A stretch of DNA of 64,000 nt from Archivesica marissinica (taxonomy: Eukaryota > Mollusca > Bivalvia > Venerida > Vesicomyidae). The notes beneath the pieces were generated by a model. The model saw only the letters and a program-made list of their open reading frames with translations. It was not told the origin of the DNA and ran no database searches. This document shows positions 1 through 11,556 of this stretch, in pieces (position 1 is the stretch's first letter; the number at the start of each line of letters is the position of its first letter). The position numbers and the translations under genes are program-made. Where the stretch lies: NCBI GenBank assembly GCA_014843695.1, contig CM026391.1, forward strand, positions 34,898,291-34,962,290, given 5' to 3'.

Positions 1-3000
1 TAGTTGGGTATGGCATAGTACACGCAATAGTCAGTATAGTTGGGTATATAGTACAAGCACTAGTCAGTATAGTTGGGTATGGCATAGTACAAGCACTAGT
101 CAGTATAGTTGGGTATATAGTACAAGCACTAGTCAGTATAGTTGGGTATGGCATAGTACAAGCAATAGTCAGTATAGTTGGGTATGGCATAGTACAAGCA
201 ATAGACAGTATAGTTGGGTATGGCATAGTACAAGCAATAGTCAGTATAGTTGGGTATGGCATAGTACAAGCACTAGTCAGTATAGTTGGGTATGGCATAG
301 TACAAGCAATAGTCAGTATAGTTGGGTATGGCATAGTACAAGCACTAGTCAGTATAGTTGGGTATATAGTACAAGCACTAGTCAGTATAGTTGGGTATGG
401 CATAGTACAAGCAATAGTCAGTATAGTTGGGTATATAGTACAAGCAATAGTCAGTATAGTTGGGTATATAGTACAAGCAATAGTCAGTAAGTTGGGTATG
501 GCATAGTACAAGCACTAGTCAGTATAGTTGGGTATATAGTACAAGCAATAGTCAGTATAGTTGGGTATATAGTACAAGCAATAGTCAGTAAGTTGGGTAT
601 ATAGTACAAGCAATAGTCAGTATAGTTGGGTATATAGTACAAGCAATAGTCAGTATAGTTGGGTATATAGTACAAGCAATAGTCAGTATAGTTGGGTATA
701 TAGTACAAGCACTAGTCAGTATAGTTGGGTATATAGTACAAGCAATAGTCAGTATAGTTGGGTATATAGTACAAGCACTAGTCAGTATAGTTGGGTATGG
801 CATAGTACAAGCAATAGTCAGTATAGTTGGGTATGGCATAGTACAAGCACTAGTCAGTATAGTTGGGTATGGCATAGTACAAGCACTAGTCAGTATAGTT
901 GGGTATATAGTACAAGCACTCGTCAGTATAGTTGGGTATGGCATAGTACAAGCAATAGTCAGTATAGTTGGGTATATAGTACAAGCAATAGTCAGTATAG
1001 TTGGGTATATAGTACAAGCACTAGTCAGTATAGTTGGGTATGGCATAGTACAAGCACTAGTCAGTATAGTTGGGTATATAGTACAAGCACTAGTCAGTAT
1101 AGTTGGGTATGGCATAGTACAAGCAATAGTCAGTATAGTTGGGTATGGCATAGTACAAGCAATAGACAGTATAGTTGTGTATGGCATAGTACAAGCAATA
1201 GTCAGTATAGTTGGGTATGGCATAGTACAAGCACTAGTCAGTATAGTTGGGTATGGCATAGTACAAGCAATAGTCAGTATAGTTGGGTATGGCATAGTAC
1301 AAGCACTAGTCAGTATAGTTGGGTATATAGTACAAGCACTAGTCAGTATAGTTGGGTATGGCATAGTACAAGCACTAGTCAGTATAGTTGGGTATGGCAT
1401 AGTACAAGCACTAGTCAGTATAGTTGGGTATGGCATAGTACAGGCACTAGTCAGTATAGTTGGGTATGGCATAGTACAAGCACTAGTCAGTATAGTTGGG
1501 TATGGCATAGTACATGCAATAGTCAGTATAGTTGGGTATATAGTACAAGCACTAGTCAGTATAGTTGGGTATGGCATAGTACAAGCAATAGTCAGTATAG
1601 TTGGGTATATAGTACAAGCAATAGTCAGTATAGTTGGGTATGGCATAGTACAAGCAATAGTCAGTATAGTTGGGTATATAGTACAAGCAATAGTCAGTAT
1701 AGTTGGGTATGGCATAGTACAAGCACTAGTCAGTATAGTTGGGTATATAGTACAAGCACTAGTCAGTATAGTTGGGTATGGCATAGTACAAGCACTAGTC
1801 AGTATAGTTGGGTATATAGTACAAGCACTAGTCAGTATAGTTGGGTATGGCATAGTACAAGCACTAGTCAGTATAGTTGGGTATATAGTACAAGCAATAG
1901 TCAGTATAGTTGGGTATATAGTACAAGCAATAGTCAGTATAGTTGGGTATATAGTACAAGCAATAGTCAGTATAGTTGGGTATATAGTACAAGCAATAGT
2001 CAGTATAGTTGGGTATGGCATAGTACAAGCAATAGTCAGTATAGTTGGGTATGGCATAGTACAGGCACTAGTCAGTATAGTTGGGTATGGCATAGTACAA
2101 GCACTAGTCAGTATAGTTGGGTATATAGTACAAGCACTAGTCAGTATAGTTGGGTATATAGTACAAGCACTAGTCAGTATAGTTGGGTATGGCATAGTAC
2201 AAGCACTAGTCAGTATAGTTGGGTATATAGTACAAGCACTAGTCAGTATAGTTGGGTATGGCATAGTACAAGCACTAGTCAGTATAGTTGGGTATGGCAT
2301 AGTACAAGCACTAGTCAGTATAGTTGGGTATGGCATAGTACACGCAATAGTCAGTATAGTTGGGTATATAGTACAAGCACTAGTCAGTATAGTTGGGTAT
2401 GGCATAGTACAAGCACTAGTCAGTATAGTTGGGTATGGCATAGTACAAGCACTAGTCAGTATAGTTGGGTATGGCATAGTACAAGCACTAGTCAGTATAG
2501 TTGGGTATATAGTACAAGCACTAGTCAGTATAGTTGGGTATGGCATAGTACAAGCAATAGTCAGTATAGTTGGGTATATAGTACAAGCAATAGTCAGTAT
2601 AGTTGGGTATATAGTACAAGCAATAGTCAGTATAGTTGGGTATGGCATAGTACAAGCACTAGTCAGTATAGTTGGGTATATAGTACAAGCAATAGTCAGT
2701 ATAGTTGGGTATATAGTACAAGCAATAGTCAGTAAGTTGGGTATATAGTACAAGCAATAGTCAGTATAGTTGGGTATGGCATAGTACAAGCAATAGTCAG
2801 TATAGTTGGGTATATAGTACAAGCAATAGTCAGTATAGTTGGGTATATAGTACAAGCAATAGTCAGTATAGTTGGGTATGGCATAGTACAAGCAATAGTC
2901 AGTATAGTTGGGTATGGCATAGTACAAGCAATAGTCAGTATAGTTGGGTATGGCATAGTACAAGCAATAGTCAGTATAGTTGGGTATATAGTACAAGCAC

Positions 3001-6000
3001 TAGTCAGTATAGTTGGGTATATAGTACAAGCACTAGTCAGTATAGTTGGGTATGGCATAGTACAAGCAATAGTCAGTATAGTTGGGTATATAGTACAAGC
3101 ACTAGTCAGTATAGTTGGGTATGGCATAGTACAAGCAATAGTCAGTATAGTTGGGTATATAGTACAAGCACTAGTCAGTATAGTTGGGTATGGCATAGTA
3201 CAAGCACTAGTCAGTATAGTTGGGTATATAGTACAAGCACTAGTCAGTATAGTTGGGTATGGCATAGTACAAGCAATAGTCAGTATAGTTGGGTATGGCA
3301 TAGTACAAGCAATAGTCAGTATAGTTGGGTATGGCATAGTACAAGCAATAGTCAGTATAGTTGGGTATGGCATAGTACAAGCACTAGTCAGTATAGTTGG
3401 GTATGGCATAGTACAAGCACTAGTCAGTATAGTTGGGTATGGCATAGTACAAGCACTAGTCAGTATAGTTGGGTATATAGTACAAGCACTAGTCAGTATA
3501 GTTGGGTATATAGTACAAGCACTAGTCAGTATAGTTGGGTATGGCATAGTACAAGCACTAGTCAGTATAGTTGGGTATGGCATAGTACAGGCACTAGTCA
3601 GTATAGTTGGGTATATAGTACAAGCACTAGTCAGTATAGTTGGGTATGGCATAGTACACGCAATAGTCAGTATAGTTGGGTATATAGTACAAGCACTAGT
3701 CAGTATAGTTGGGTATGGCATAGTACACGCAATAGTCAGTATAGTTGGGTATATAGTACAAGCACTAGTCAGTATAGTTGGGTATGGCATAGTACAAGCA
3801 CTAGTCAGTATAGTTGGGTATATAGTACAAGCACTAGTCAGTATAGTTGGGTATGGCATAGTACAAGCAATAGTCAGTATAGTTGGGTATGGCAAAGTAC
3901 AAGCAATAGACAGTATAGTTGGGTATGGCATAGTACAAGCAATAGTCAGTATAGTTGGGTATGGCATAGTACAAGCAATAGTCAGTATAGTTGGGTATGG
4001 CATAGTACAAGCACTAGTCAGTATAGTTGGGTATATAGTACAAGCACTAGTCAGTATAGTTGGGTATGGCATAGTACAAGCAATAGTCAGTATAGTTGGG
4101 TATATAGTACAAGCAATAGTCAGTATAGTTGGGTATATAGTACAAGCAATAGTCAGTAAGTTGGGTATGGCATAGTACAAGCACTTGTCAGTATAGTTGG
4201 GTATATAGTACAAGCAATAGTCAGTATAGTTGGGTATATAGTACAAGCAATAGTCAGTAAGTTGGGTATATAGTACAAGCAATAGTCAGTATAGTTGGGT
4301 ATGGCATAGTACAAGCAATAGTCAGTATAGTTGGGTTTGGCATAGTACAAGCACTAGTCAGTATAGTTGGGTATATAGTACAAGCACTAGTCAGTATAGT
4401 TGGGTATGGCATAGTACAAGCACTAGTCAGTATAGTTGGGTATGGCATAGTACAAGCACTAGTCAGTATAGTTGGGTATGGCATAGTACAAGCACTAGTC
4501 AGTATAGTTGGGTATATAGTACAAGCACTAGTCAGTATAGTTGGGTATGGCATAGTACACGCAATAGTCAGTATAGTTGGGTATATAGTACAAGCACTAG
4601 TCAGTATAGTTGGGTATGGCATAGTACACGCAATAGTCAGTATAGTTGGGTATATAGTACAAGCACTAGTCAGTATAGTTGGGTATGGCATAGTACAAGC
4701 ACTAGTCAGTATAGTTGGGTATATAGTACAAGCACTAGTCAGTATAGTTGGGTATGGCATAGTACAAGCAATAGTCAGTATAGTTGGGTATGGCATAGTA
4801 CAAGCAATAGACAGTATAGTTGGGTATGGCATAGTACAAGCAATAGTCAGTATAGTTGGGTATGGCATAGTACAAGCACTAGTCAGTATAGTTGGGTATG
4901 GCATAGTACAAGCAATAGTCAGTATAGTTGGGTATGGCATAGTACAAGCACTAGTCAGTATAGTTGGGTATATAGTACAAGCACTAGTCAGTATAGTTGG
5001 GTATGGCATAGTACAAGCACTAGTCAGTATAGTTGGGTATGGCATAGTACAAGCACTAGTCAGTATAGTTGGGTATGCATAGTACAAGCACTAGTCAGTA
5101 TAGTTGGGTATGGCATAGTACAAGCACTAGTCAGTATAGTTGGGTATATAGTACAAGCACTAGTCAGTATAGCTGGGTATGGCATAGTACAAGCAATAGT
5201 CAGTATAGTTGGGTATATAGTACAAGCAATAGTCAGTATAGTTGGGTATGGCATAGTACAAGCAATAGTCCGTATAGTTGGGTATATTGTACAAGCAATA
5301 GTCAGTATAGTTGGGTATGGCATAGTACAAGCACTAGTCAGTATAGTTGGGTATGGCATAGTACAAGCACTAGTCAGTATTGTTGGGTATATAGTACAAG
5401 CACTAGTCAGTATAGTTGGGTATGGCATAGTACAAGCACTAGTCAGTATAGTTGGGTATATAGTTCAAGCAATAGTCAGTATAGTTGGGTATATAGTACA
5501 AACAATAGTCAGTATAGTTGGGTATATAGTACAAGCAATAGTCAGTATAGTTGGGTATATAGTACAAGCAATAGTCAGTATAGTTGGGTATGGCATAGTA
5601 CAAGCAATAGTCAGTATAGTTGGGTATGGCATAGTACAGGCACTAGTCAGTATAGTTGGGTATGGCATAGTACAAGCACTAGTCAGTATAGTTGGGTATA
5701 TAGTACAAGCACTAGTCAGTATAGTTGGGTATATAGTACAAGCACTAGTCAGTATAGTTGGGTATGGCATAGTACAAGCACTAGTCAGTATAGTTGGGTA
5801 TATAGTACAAGCACTAGTCAGTATAGTTGGGTATGGCATAGTACAAGCAATAGTCAGTATAGTTGGGTATGGCATAGTACAAGCACTAGTCAGTATAGTT
5901 GGGTATGGCATAGTACACGCAATAGTCAGTATAGTTGGGTATATAGTACAAGCACTAGTCAGTATAGTTGGGTATGGCATAGTACAAGCACTAGTCAGTA

Positions 6001-6990
6001 TAGTTGGGTATCATAGTACAAGCACTAGTCAGTATAGTTGGGTATGGCATAGTACAAGCACTAGTCAGTATAGTTGGGTATATAGTACAAGCACTAGTCA
6101 GTATAGTTGGGTATGGCATAGTACAAGCAATAGTCAGTATAGTTGGGTATATAGTACAAGCAATAGTCAGTATAGTTGGGTATGGCATAGTACAAGCACT
6201 AGTCAGTATAGTTGGGTATATAGTACAAGCAATAGTCAGTATAGTTGGGTATGGCATAGTACAAGCACTAGTCAGTATAGTTGGGTATGGCATAGTACAA
6301 GCAATAGTCAGTATAGTTGGGTATGGCATAGTACAAGCACTAGTCAGTATAGTTGGGTATGGCATAGTACAAGCACTAGTCAGTATTGTTGGGTATATAG
6401 TACAAGCACTAGTCAGTATAGTTGGGTATGGCATAGTACAAGCACTAGTCAGTATAGTTGGGTATATAGTACAAGCAATAGTCAGTATAGTTGGGTATAT
6501 AGTACAAGCAATAGTCAGTATAGTTGGGTATATAGTACAAGCAATAGTCAGTATAGTTGGGTATATAGTACAAGCAATAGTCAGTATAGTTGGGTATATA
6601 GTACAAGCAATAGTCAGTATAGTTGGGTATATAGTACAAGCACTAGTCAGTATAGTTGGGTATATAGTACAAGCACTAGTCAGTATAGTTGGGTATATAG
6701 TACAAGCACTAGTCAGTATAGTTGGGTATGGCATAGTACAAGCACTAGTCAGTATAGTTGGGTATGGCATAGTACAAGCACTAGTCAGTATAGTTGGGTA
6801 TGGCATAGTACAAGCACTAGTCAGTATAGTTGGGTATGGCATAGTACAAGCACTAGTCAGTATAGTTGGGTATGGCATAGTACAGGCACTAGTCAGTATA
6901 GTTGGGTATGGCATAGTACAAGCACTAGTCAGTATAGTTGGGTATGGCATAGTACACGCAATATTCAGTATAGTTGGGTATGGCATAGTA
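1..6990. repeat. Satellite A: 33/36-bp tandem array
   Basis: Roughly 200 head-to-tail units. All share TAGTTGGGTA, then either TGGCATAGTA (36-bp long form) or TATAGTA (33-bp short form), then CAAGCA(C/A)TAGTCAGTA. The C/A choice creates or destroys a SpeI site (ACTAGT). Long and short forms and the C and A forms are mixed in a non-simple order. Rare marker variants (CACGC for CAAGC, CAGGC, ATAGACAG, TATTGTT) recur at set distances, which shows block duplication. Five units lack one T (CAGTAAGTTGGG, near 488, 590, 2733, 4158 and 4259), and one lacks GG near 6011. The array is cut by the left window edge and ends sharply at 6990. Open frames of up to 803 codons cross it on both strands. They follow from unit lengths divisible by three and are not genes. 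Confidence 0.97.
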
Positions 6991-7420
6991 TAATGTAAAC
7001 AATCCAAACTAATAAACAATTTGCCAAACAAAACAATTATTTTCCATATAAAATTGTCGACGTTCTACAATAGGCATTTCGCCATTTACATCAATCATTT
7101 ACATCAAAAGTATTAAACATGTAAATTAATATATAACATTTCGACTGACATTTTCTGTATCATTATAATTGGGAACACGTATGTTTTTGGGTGTTAGTTT
7201 GAAATGTTTTTAAAAAATGTATTTCACGAAGACAAAATGGACATCACCGAGTAGCTTAATGATATCTGCACTGCAAACTATACGTGATGTATGACGTAAC
7301 AAAGAAATGTCAATACAATAGCTATTTATTAGTACAGCATCCAATATTGATATACAGTTATACTATTAAACATAGTATATTGTGTTAAACTAGTGATTGC
7401 TTGACTCTAAGAACAAGTAT
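6991..7420. other. Low-copy AT-rich spacer, no gene seen
   Basis: This single-copy-looking stretch follows the sharp end of satellite A. I see no long open frame, no tRNA-like fold and no tandem repeat in it. Confidence 0.6.
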
Positions 7421-7618
7421 GTGTTTGTACGTTTATTTATCGTCGCTACCGGTTTACCATATGAGCGACGCATCCTGAAGAGATTAGTCATTTTAGATTT
7501 TGGAGGATAGTGCATGATACAGACAGATATCCATTCCAAAGTCTCCTCTGGTTCTTGTACGTGCACGGTGTAAAGCATCGACACTAGACGTCGGTTTAAT
7601 GTCTCATCTGAAAGACTG
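7421..7618 (-). mobile_element. SINE family 1, 5'-truncated copy
   Basis: Read on the minus strand this is the core and 3' end of the family found complete at 19723-20023. Landmarks are the CTTTCAGATG core, the ACACCGTGCACGTA block, the GGAGGATAGTGCA block (plus-strand reading) and the terminal CGACGATAAATAAACG. The tRNA-like head is missing. A 77-codon open frame across it is a by-product of the element. Confidence 0.85.
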
Positions 7619-7644
7619 AACAAGTACTTGTACTTACCGTATTT

Positions 7645-7790
7645 ATAAGGGCGTCCTTGGCCGAATGGCTACGGTCGTTCATGGGTGTCGAATGATTTCA
7701 TGTGAGGAAGCTATCCGGTTGTTCTAACTGTCTGTCCGTCCGTACGTTCTGTACTGTTCGGATGGGCCACCCGGACTCATTTTCCAACAC
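7645..7790 (+). mobile_element. Possible degenerate tRNA-derived SINE head
   Basis: The segment TTGGCCGAATGGCTACGG resembles a polymerase III A box, and GGGTGTCGAATGATTTC about 30 bases later is a poor B-box match. The following TGTGAGGAAGCTATCCGG recalls a block I associate with molluscan SINEs. No target-site duplication is visible, and the assignment is weak. Confidence 0.25.
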
Positions 7791-7795
7791 TACTA

Positions 7796-8042
7796 GGCTG
7801 TCCGATTAGCGCAGTGGTTAGCGCGGTCGCTTCTCACCAATGCAACCCGGGTTCGATCCTCGGACCGGGAAGTATGTGAGATGGTACAGTGGTCGCCAGA
7901 TTGGACAGGTTGGTTTTCTCCGGGTACTCCGGTTTCCTCCCACACCAATGACCACATATACGCTTTCATCCAGGCCAACGAGAGTGATTAATGTAAGTTG
8001 TTAAAACTTGCTTCGCAATCGTTGTAAAATAAATAAAGCTTT
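7796..8042 (+). mobile_element. SINE family 2, near full-length, with TSD
   Basis: This is a tRNA-derived SINE. The head has an A box in TTAGCGCAGTGGTTAGCGC and a B box in GGGTTCGATCC, with a convincing D arm (GCGC/GCGC) and T arm (CCGGG/CTCGG). The core contains CTCCGGGTACTCCGGTTTCC, which resembles the V-type SINE core I remember from DANA-like elements. The tail reads GAGAGTGATTAATGTAAG and ends in AAATAAATAAAG. It is flanked by the direct repeat CACTACTA (7788-7795 and 8043-8050), a plausible target-site duplication. The right-hand duplication is also the first bases of the following minisatellite. Confidence 0.9.
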
Positions 8043-8321
8043 CACTACTAACTGGATAGTTGTCTAAGCTGTTGGTAAGACTTTTTAACCCACTACTAAC
8101 TGGATAGTTGTCTAAGCTGTTGGTAAGACTTTTTAACCCACTACTAACTGGATAGTTGTCTAAGCTGTTGGTAAGACTTTTTAACCCACTACTAACTGGA
8201 TAGTTGTCTAAGCTGTTGGTAAGACTTTTTAACCCACTACTAACTGGATAGTTGTCTAAGCTGTTGGTAAGACTTTTTAACCCACTACTAACTGGATAGT
8301 TGTCTAAGCTGTTGGTAAGAC
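8043..8321. repeat. 48-bp minisatellite, about 5.8 copies
   Basis: Units start at 8043, 8091, 8139, 8187, 8235 and 8283. Each begins CACTACTAACTGGATAG and ends GACTTTTTAACC. The last copy is cut short at GTAAGAC before ATTAAACC. By eye the copies are identical, so expansion was recent or homogenisation is strong. The first base coincides with the 3' target-site duplication of the SINE to the left. Confidence 0.97.
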
Positions 8322-8454
8322 ATTAAACCCCAAATGACAATACATAAATACGTATACGTTTGGAGGAACACGTATTCCGCTAGTTCAGTAACATGAGAGA
8401 TTGCATGTTCGTGTTTTTGAATGACGGTAAGCGTTGTTAGAATAAGTAGTGGAT

Positions 8455-8690
8455 CCTCGGTAGATCCGAGCTGGTTGACTTCAGATAATTTGCCCCTCAC
8501 CTATGTAGGTTTGAATCCCATTTCAGTTGGCTTGCGGAAGGTCAATGTATGGTTGTAAGAGGTTGCTCGAGCCTGAAACACTGCTCAGAATGGTACATGT
8601 TGGCTTCCTCCGTTACTACTAGTTGCAGTGTAGCCATAGGACCAAAGCGTTTGCGCTACTTTAAATCCCCCAAAAAGTATTCACCAAAGA
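8455..8690 (+). mobile_element. Possible old degenerate SINE
   Basis: GTAGATCCGAGCTGGTTGA looks like a decayed A box, and GGTTTGAATCCC is one mismatch from a B box. They are followed by GTTGGCTTGCGGAAGGTC, a block I recall from molluscan SINEs, and by a C-rich then A-rich end near 8680. It matches none of the three clear families in this window. The call is tentative. Confidence 0.3.
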
Positions 8691-8837
8691 ATGACAAGAA
8701 CACACAATTTCATCTTTGTTTTGTCATAAGAATACCAATTAATTAACCCATGTCCGATACTACATTGTCACTTAGTTTCCATACAGTGTGCTTGTTATTC
8801 GTTAAATTATCGATCCGGTGTCATTAAACTATGTTGA

Positions 8838-9587
8838 GTATGTCACATCGTGGATCATGTACACATGGAAACAAACATAAATAAAAACGTTCACGAACAA
8901 TGCTCGATATATGTCAATGCGTATCTATATATACCTAAGCCTGGTTTCGAATCCGTACCGATATGGCGACGAAATGTGACCACCCTACCGACAACCACCA
9001 ACATGTCTGCACAAATAACGCTGGTAAAATACTCTTCAATGCATCACATATATACCATGTTCACAACAACTATAACTGCAACATGGGTATATATTTATAG
9101 GGTAAGCATCATGACATCAACACACAATTTGTATGCGATAGAAAGCACAGCGGAATCGCCATCAGACATATATGCACAAGTTCAGAGATGTAAGACAAGC
9201 CTGACAAACAAGGACGAAGACAACGTACGAACCATAGGACGTTCATACGATTATGAAACAGTTGTTAACCACATTGAAAGCACAGACGCACATATGGGTT
9301 TTGAAATTGATAATACAGATACTAACCTGAATCAAAATAAAGTGCAAAGTCAAGTTTATGAAGAGATTGGTTTCGGAGATGAGCAAGATAATCGGAACGA
9401 AGAGCCATATATAACTACATACGTCATGAATACTAATTCATCGACCGATACAACTGGTTCTGGCAACATCACATCGTCTACACCAAGAGTGGATGATTCT
9501 TTAATTAGTACAGATCCGGAACCAGTGTGGGACAACATTCCAGAATCTGGCGAACTTGACGTTGAACACGTGACAACTAGGTTTTAA
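8838..9587 (+). CDS. Putative terminal exon, receptor-like cytoplasmic tail
   Basis: The open frame runs from just after a TGA at 8835-8837 to a TAA at 9585-9587. The first in-frame ATG is at 8865; the frame can be called from 8850 only by using GTG. I do not recognise a family. The part from about 9110 on is hydrophilic, rich in acidic residues, Ser, Thr and Asn, with no membrane segment. It contains spaced tyrosine motifs: IYAQV (Tyr codon 9171), YDYETV (Tyr codon 9252) and VYEEI (Tyr codon 9357). YEEI is the classic optimal Src-family SH2 ligand, and the YxxV motifs fit SH2 or endocytic signals. This suggests the last exon of a transmembrane signalling or phagocytic receptor whose ectodomain exons lie elsewhere. 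A possible splice acceptor is TTTATAG ending at 9100, although the following GGTAAGC could equally be a donor. The residues encoded before 9100 look less protein-like. The first AATAAA downstream is at 10671. A decayed pseudo-exon is the main alternative. Confidence 0.5.
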   Translation, partial: VCHIVDHVHMETNINKNVHEQCSIYVNAYLYIPKPGFESVPIWRRNVTTLPTTTNMSAQITLVKYSSMHHIYTMFTTTITATWVYIYRVSIMTSTHNLYAIESTAESPSDIYAQVQRCKTSLTNKDEDNVRTIGRSYDYETVVNHIESTDAHMGFEIDNTDTNLNQNKVQSQVYEEIGFGDEQDNRNEEPYITTYVMNTNSSTDTTGSGNITSSTPRVDDSLISTDPEPVWDNIPESGELDVEHVTTRF

Positions 9588-9690
9588 GATTATACTCACG
9601 CAAAATATCAACATTTTAGAGCAATGCATGCGAGTTAACTCTATATACAGTGTATATTGATAGCATGCTGGCAAATGCAAGGGCCCTTAG

Positions 9691-9713
9691 TGGTGGTGGT
9701 GGTGGTGGTGGTG
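9691..9713. repeat. (TGG)n microsatellite
   Basis: About eight uninterrupted TGG units lie 100 bases after the stop codon of the putative exon, so they may sit in its 3' untranslated region. Confidence 0.9.
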
Positions 9714-9715
9714 CT

Positions 9716-9845
9716 TTGCGTTTATTTATTATTTCTACTTTATAACCAAACTAGCGACGCCTCCTGCATAGATTAGTCAGTTTGGAATGTTGGAGAAAAA
9801 TATAATAATACACTACAGAACTCGATTCCAGATTATTCTCGGGTT
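9716..9845 (-). mobile_element. SINE family 1, degenerate 3' fragment
   Basis: The plus strand reads CGTTTATTTATTATT, then AGCGACGCCTCCTGCATAG, then GATTAGTCAGTTTGGA and CGATTCCAGA. This is the same order as the 3' half of family 1 in reverse, with many substitutions. It is an old copy. Confidence 0.65.
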
Positions 9846-10724
9846 TAAAATGACTAGAATTATGAAATAACTCGATACATATTGGAGTGCACGCTATATG
9901 TTTGTTTATTCTCGTCACCACAGAGCATCTTGGCGAGTAAATATGACTAAGTTTATTTCTTATTTATAAGACGAGCCGTAGACATGAGGCAGATATTCGT
10001 GTGTCGTATAGCAGGGGTGAAGTAACGTCCACACCATCACGGTTAGTCATCCTGCAGCAGCAACTGATCCGACAGTTAGCCGTCTAGCTAGCTCTAGGGT
10101 CTGCCCGCACCTATAGAACAGCAATGCTGAAGCGTGTGTCCCTGTTCTCAACTTCGGCAACCAGAACATACGCTGCTAATGTCTGGTGTGCTCCTGCAGC
10201 GACGTATGTATGTATGTTCCATTAATGTCAAACCCCTTACGGGGACGTAGACATGTTTTCCTGGGCAAGCTTAGCCGACCTAAGTGGTTAACCAGTACTA
10301 AGCAATGTGTGTGAGGTGCCTTGCTCAATGGCACTACATACGTGGGGAGCTCGGCTGATGGGATTGAATATAGCAATTCATATTTATAGCACGTCGACAT
10401 ACGGCAAACATACTGGTCCATGAATTGGACTTGTGAAATAACTGAATACATTGTTGACACATTTTTCAAGATTATTGTATATATGTCCGCTACGAACGAA
10501 TATGTGCCTTTTCATTAGTACTGTCAAACCGATGAATACACCATTTTATTTTTGAAATGTGTGTGTTACGGTTACATGTGAAATACGGCAGTAAGCAATA
10601 CTGATTTATATTAATATGTATCCTTGTTTTAGATGTGTGCACGTAAAATATTTATATTTATACCCTATTAAATAAATTACAGCCGAAATTAATTATACTG
10701 TGTTTTGTTCCGTTATATATATTA
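9846..10724. other. Low-copy DNA, no gene seen
   Basis: There is no convincing coding segment. A block near 10311-10370 (GGTGCCTTGCTCAATGGCAC, followed at a distance by GATGGGATTGAA) resembles a motif common in metazoan SINEs and may be a fossil fragment. An AATAAA at 10671-10676 is a possible polyadenylation signal for the exon ending at 9587, which would give a 3' untranslated region of about 1.1 kb. Confidence 0.45.
10671..10676 (+). promoter_or_regulatory. Candidate polyadenylation signal AATAAA
   Basis: This is the first canonical AATAAA I find downstream of the stop at 9585-9587 on the same strand. The distance is long but possible for a molluscan 3' untranslated region. The hexamer is expected by chance in AT-rich DNA, so support is weak. 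Confidence 0.25.
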
Positions 10725-10790
10725 CATCCATCGCCATGAGGGATAGAGAGAAAAGGCAATGTGGATTTAAGTGCCTTGCCTAAGGACAAC
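10725..10790 (-). mobile_element. SINE family 3, internal fragment
   Basis: The plus strand reads CATCCATCGCCATGAGGGAT, then GAGAAAAGGCAATGTGGATT, then TGCCTTGCCTAAGG. This matches the middle of the family-3 copies at 60908-61135 and 63692-63919. Both ends are missing. It lies about 30 bases before the CAGA array. Confidence 0.8.
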
Positions 10791-10821
10791 TATCGCTACT
10801 GGGATGCAGACAGGCATATAT

Positions 10822-11245
<424 letters not shown>

Positions 11246-11556
11246 TATGTATATGTATCCATATATATAGCCCATGATCGTAATTTGTAAATCCATGCTT
11301 ATAAGAGCTTCCAAATAAATATGTTATTCAAATTACCCGAAATGCTCAAACCAAGACTTACAACACACCGATAATACGTCACCAAACACGTCATATATTC
11401 AATATATATAGATATTATCCGATCAATGTTTAGTTGTCAAACCAATAGTATTTCTTATTAATAACAGTGGGCTACTTAAAATGGTATGCAAATATTAGAT
11501 AGGCAATGCAGACAAACCATGATCGTTTATGTTATGTTGTTCCATCTTTCTATTGA
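11246..11556. other. AT-rich spacer, nothing recognised
   Basis: I see no gene-like open frame, tRNA-like fold or repeat of the local families in this stretch. Confidence 0.55.

Noticed and set aside
585..2996. 803-codon minus-strand open frame in satellite A
   Set aside because: It is the 33/36-bp unit translated as 11/12-residue repeats. Several frames on both strands are open over the same bases, and there is no flanking unique sequence or signal peptide.
7796..7870. Functional tRNA gene at the head of SINE family 2
   Set aside because: D and T arms fold well, but the anticodon arm is enlarged and the acceptor stem has mismatches. It is continuous with the SINE core and tail.
8940..8995. 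Antisense tRNA-like segment (GGATTCGAAACC on the minus strand) inside the putative exon
   Set aside because: It looks partly like a B box preceded by an A-box-like stretch, but no core, tail or direct repeat supports an element. It remains possible that the 5' part of the open frame before 9100 is a SINE fossil.
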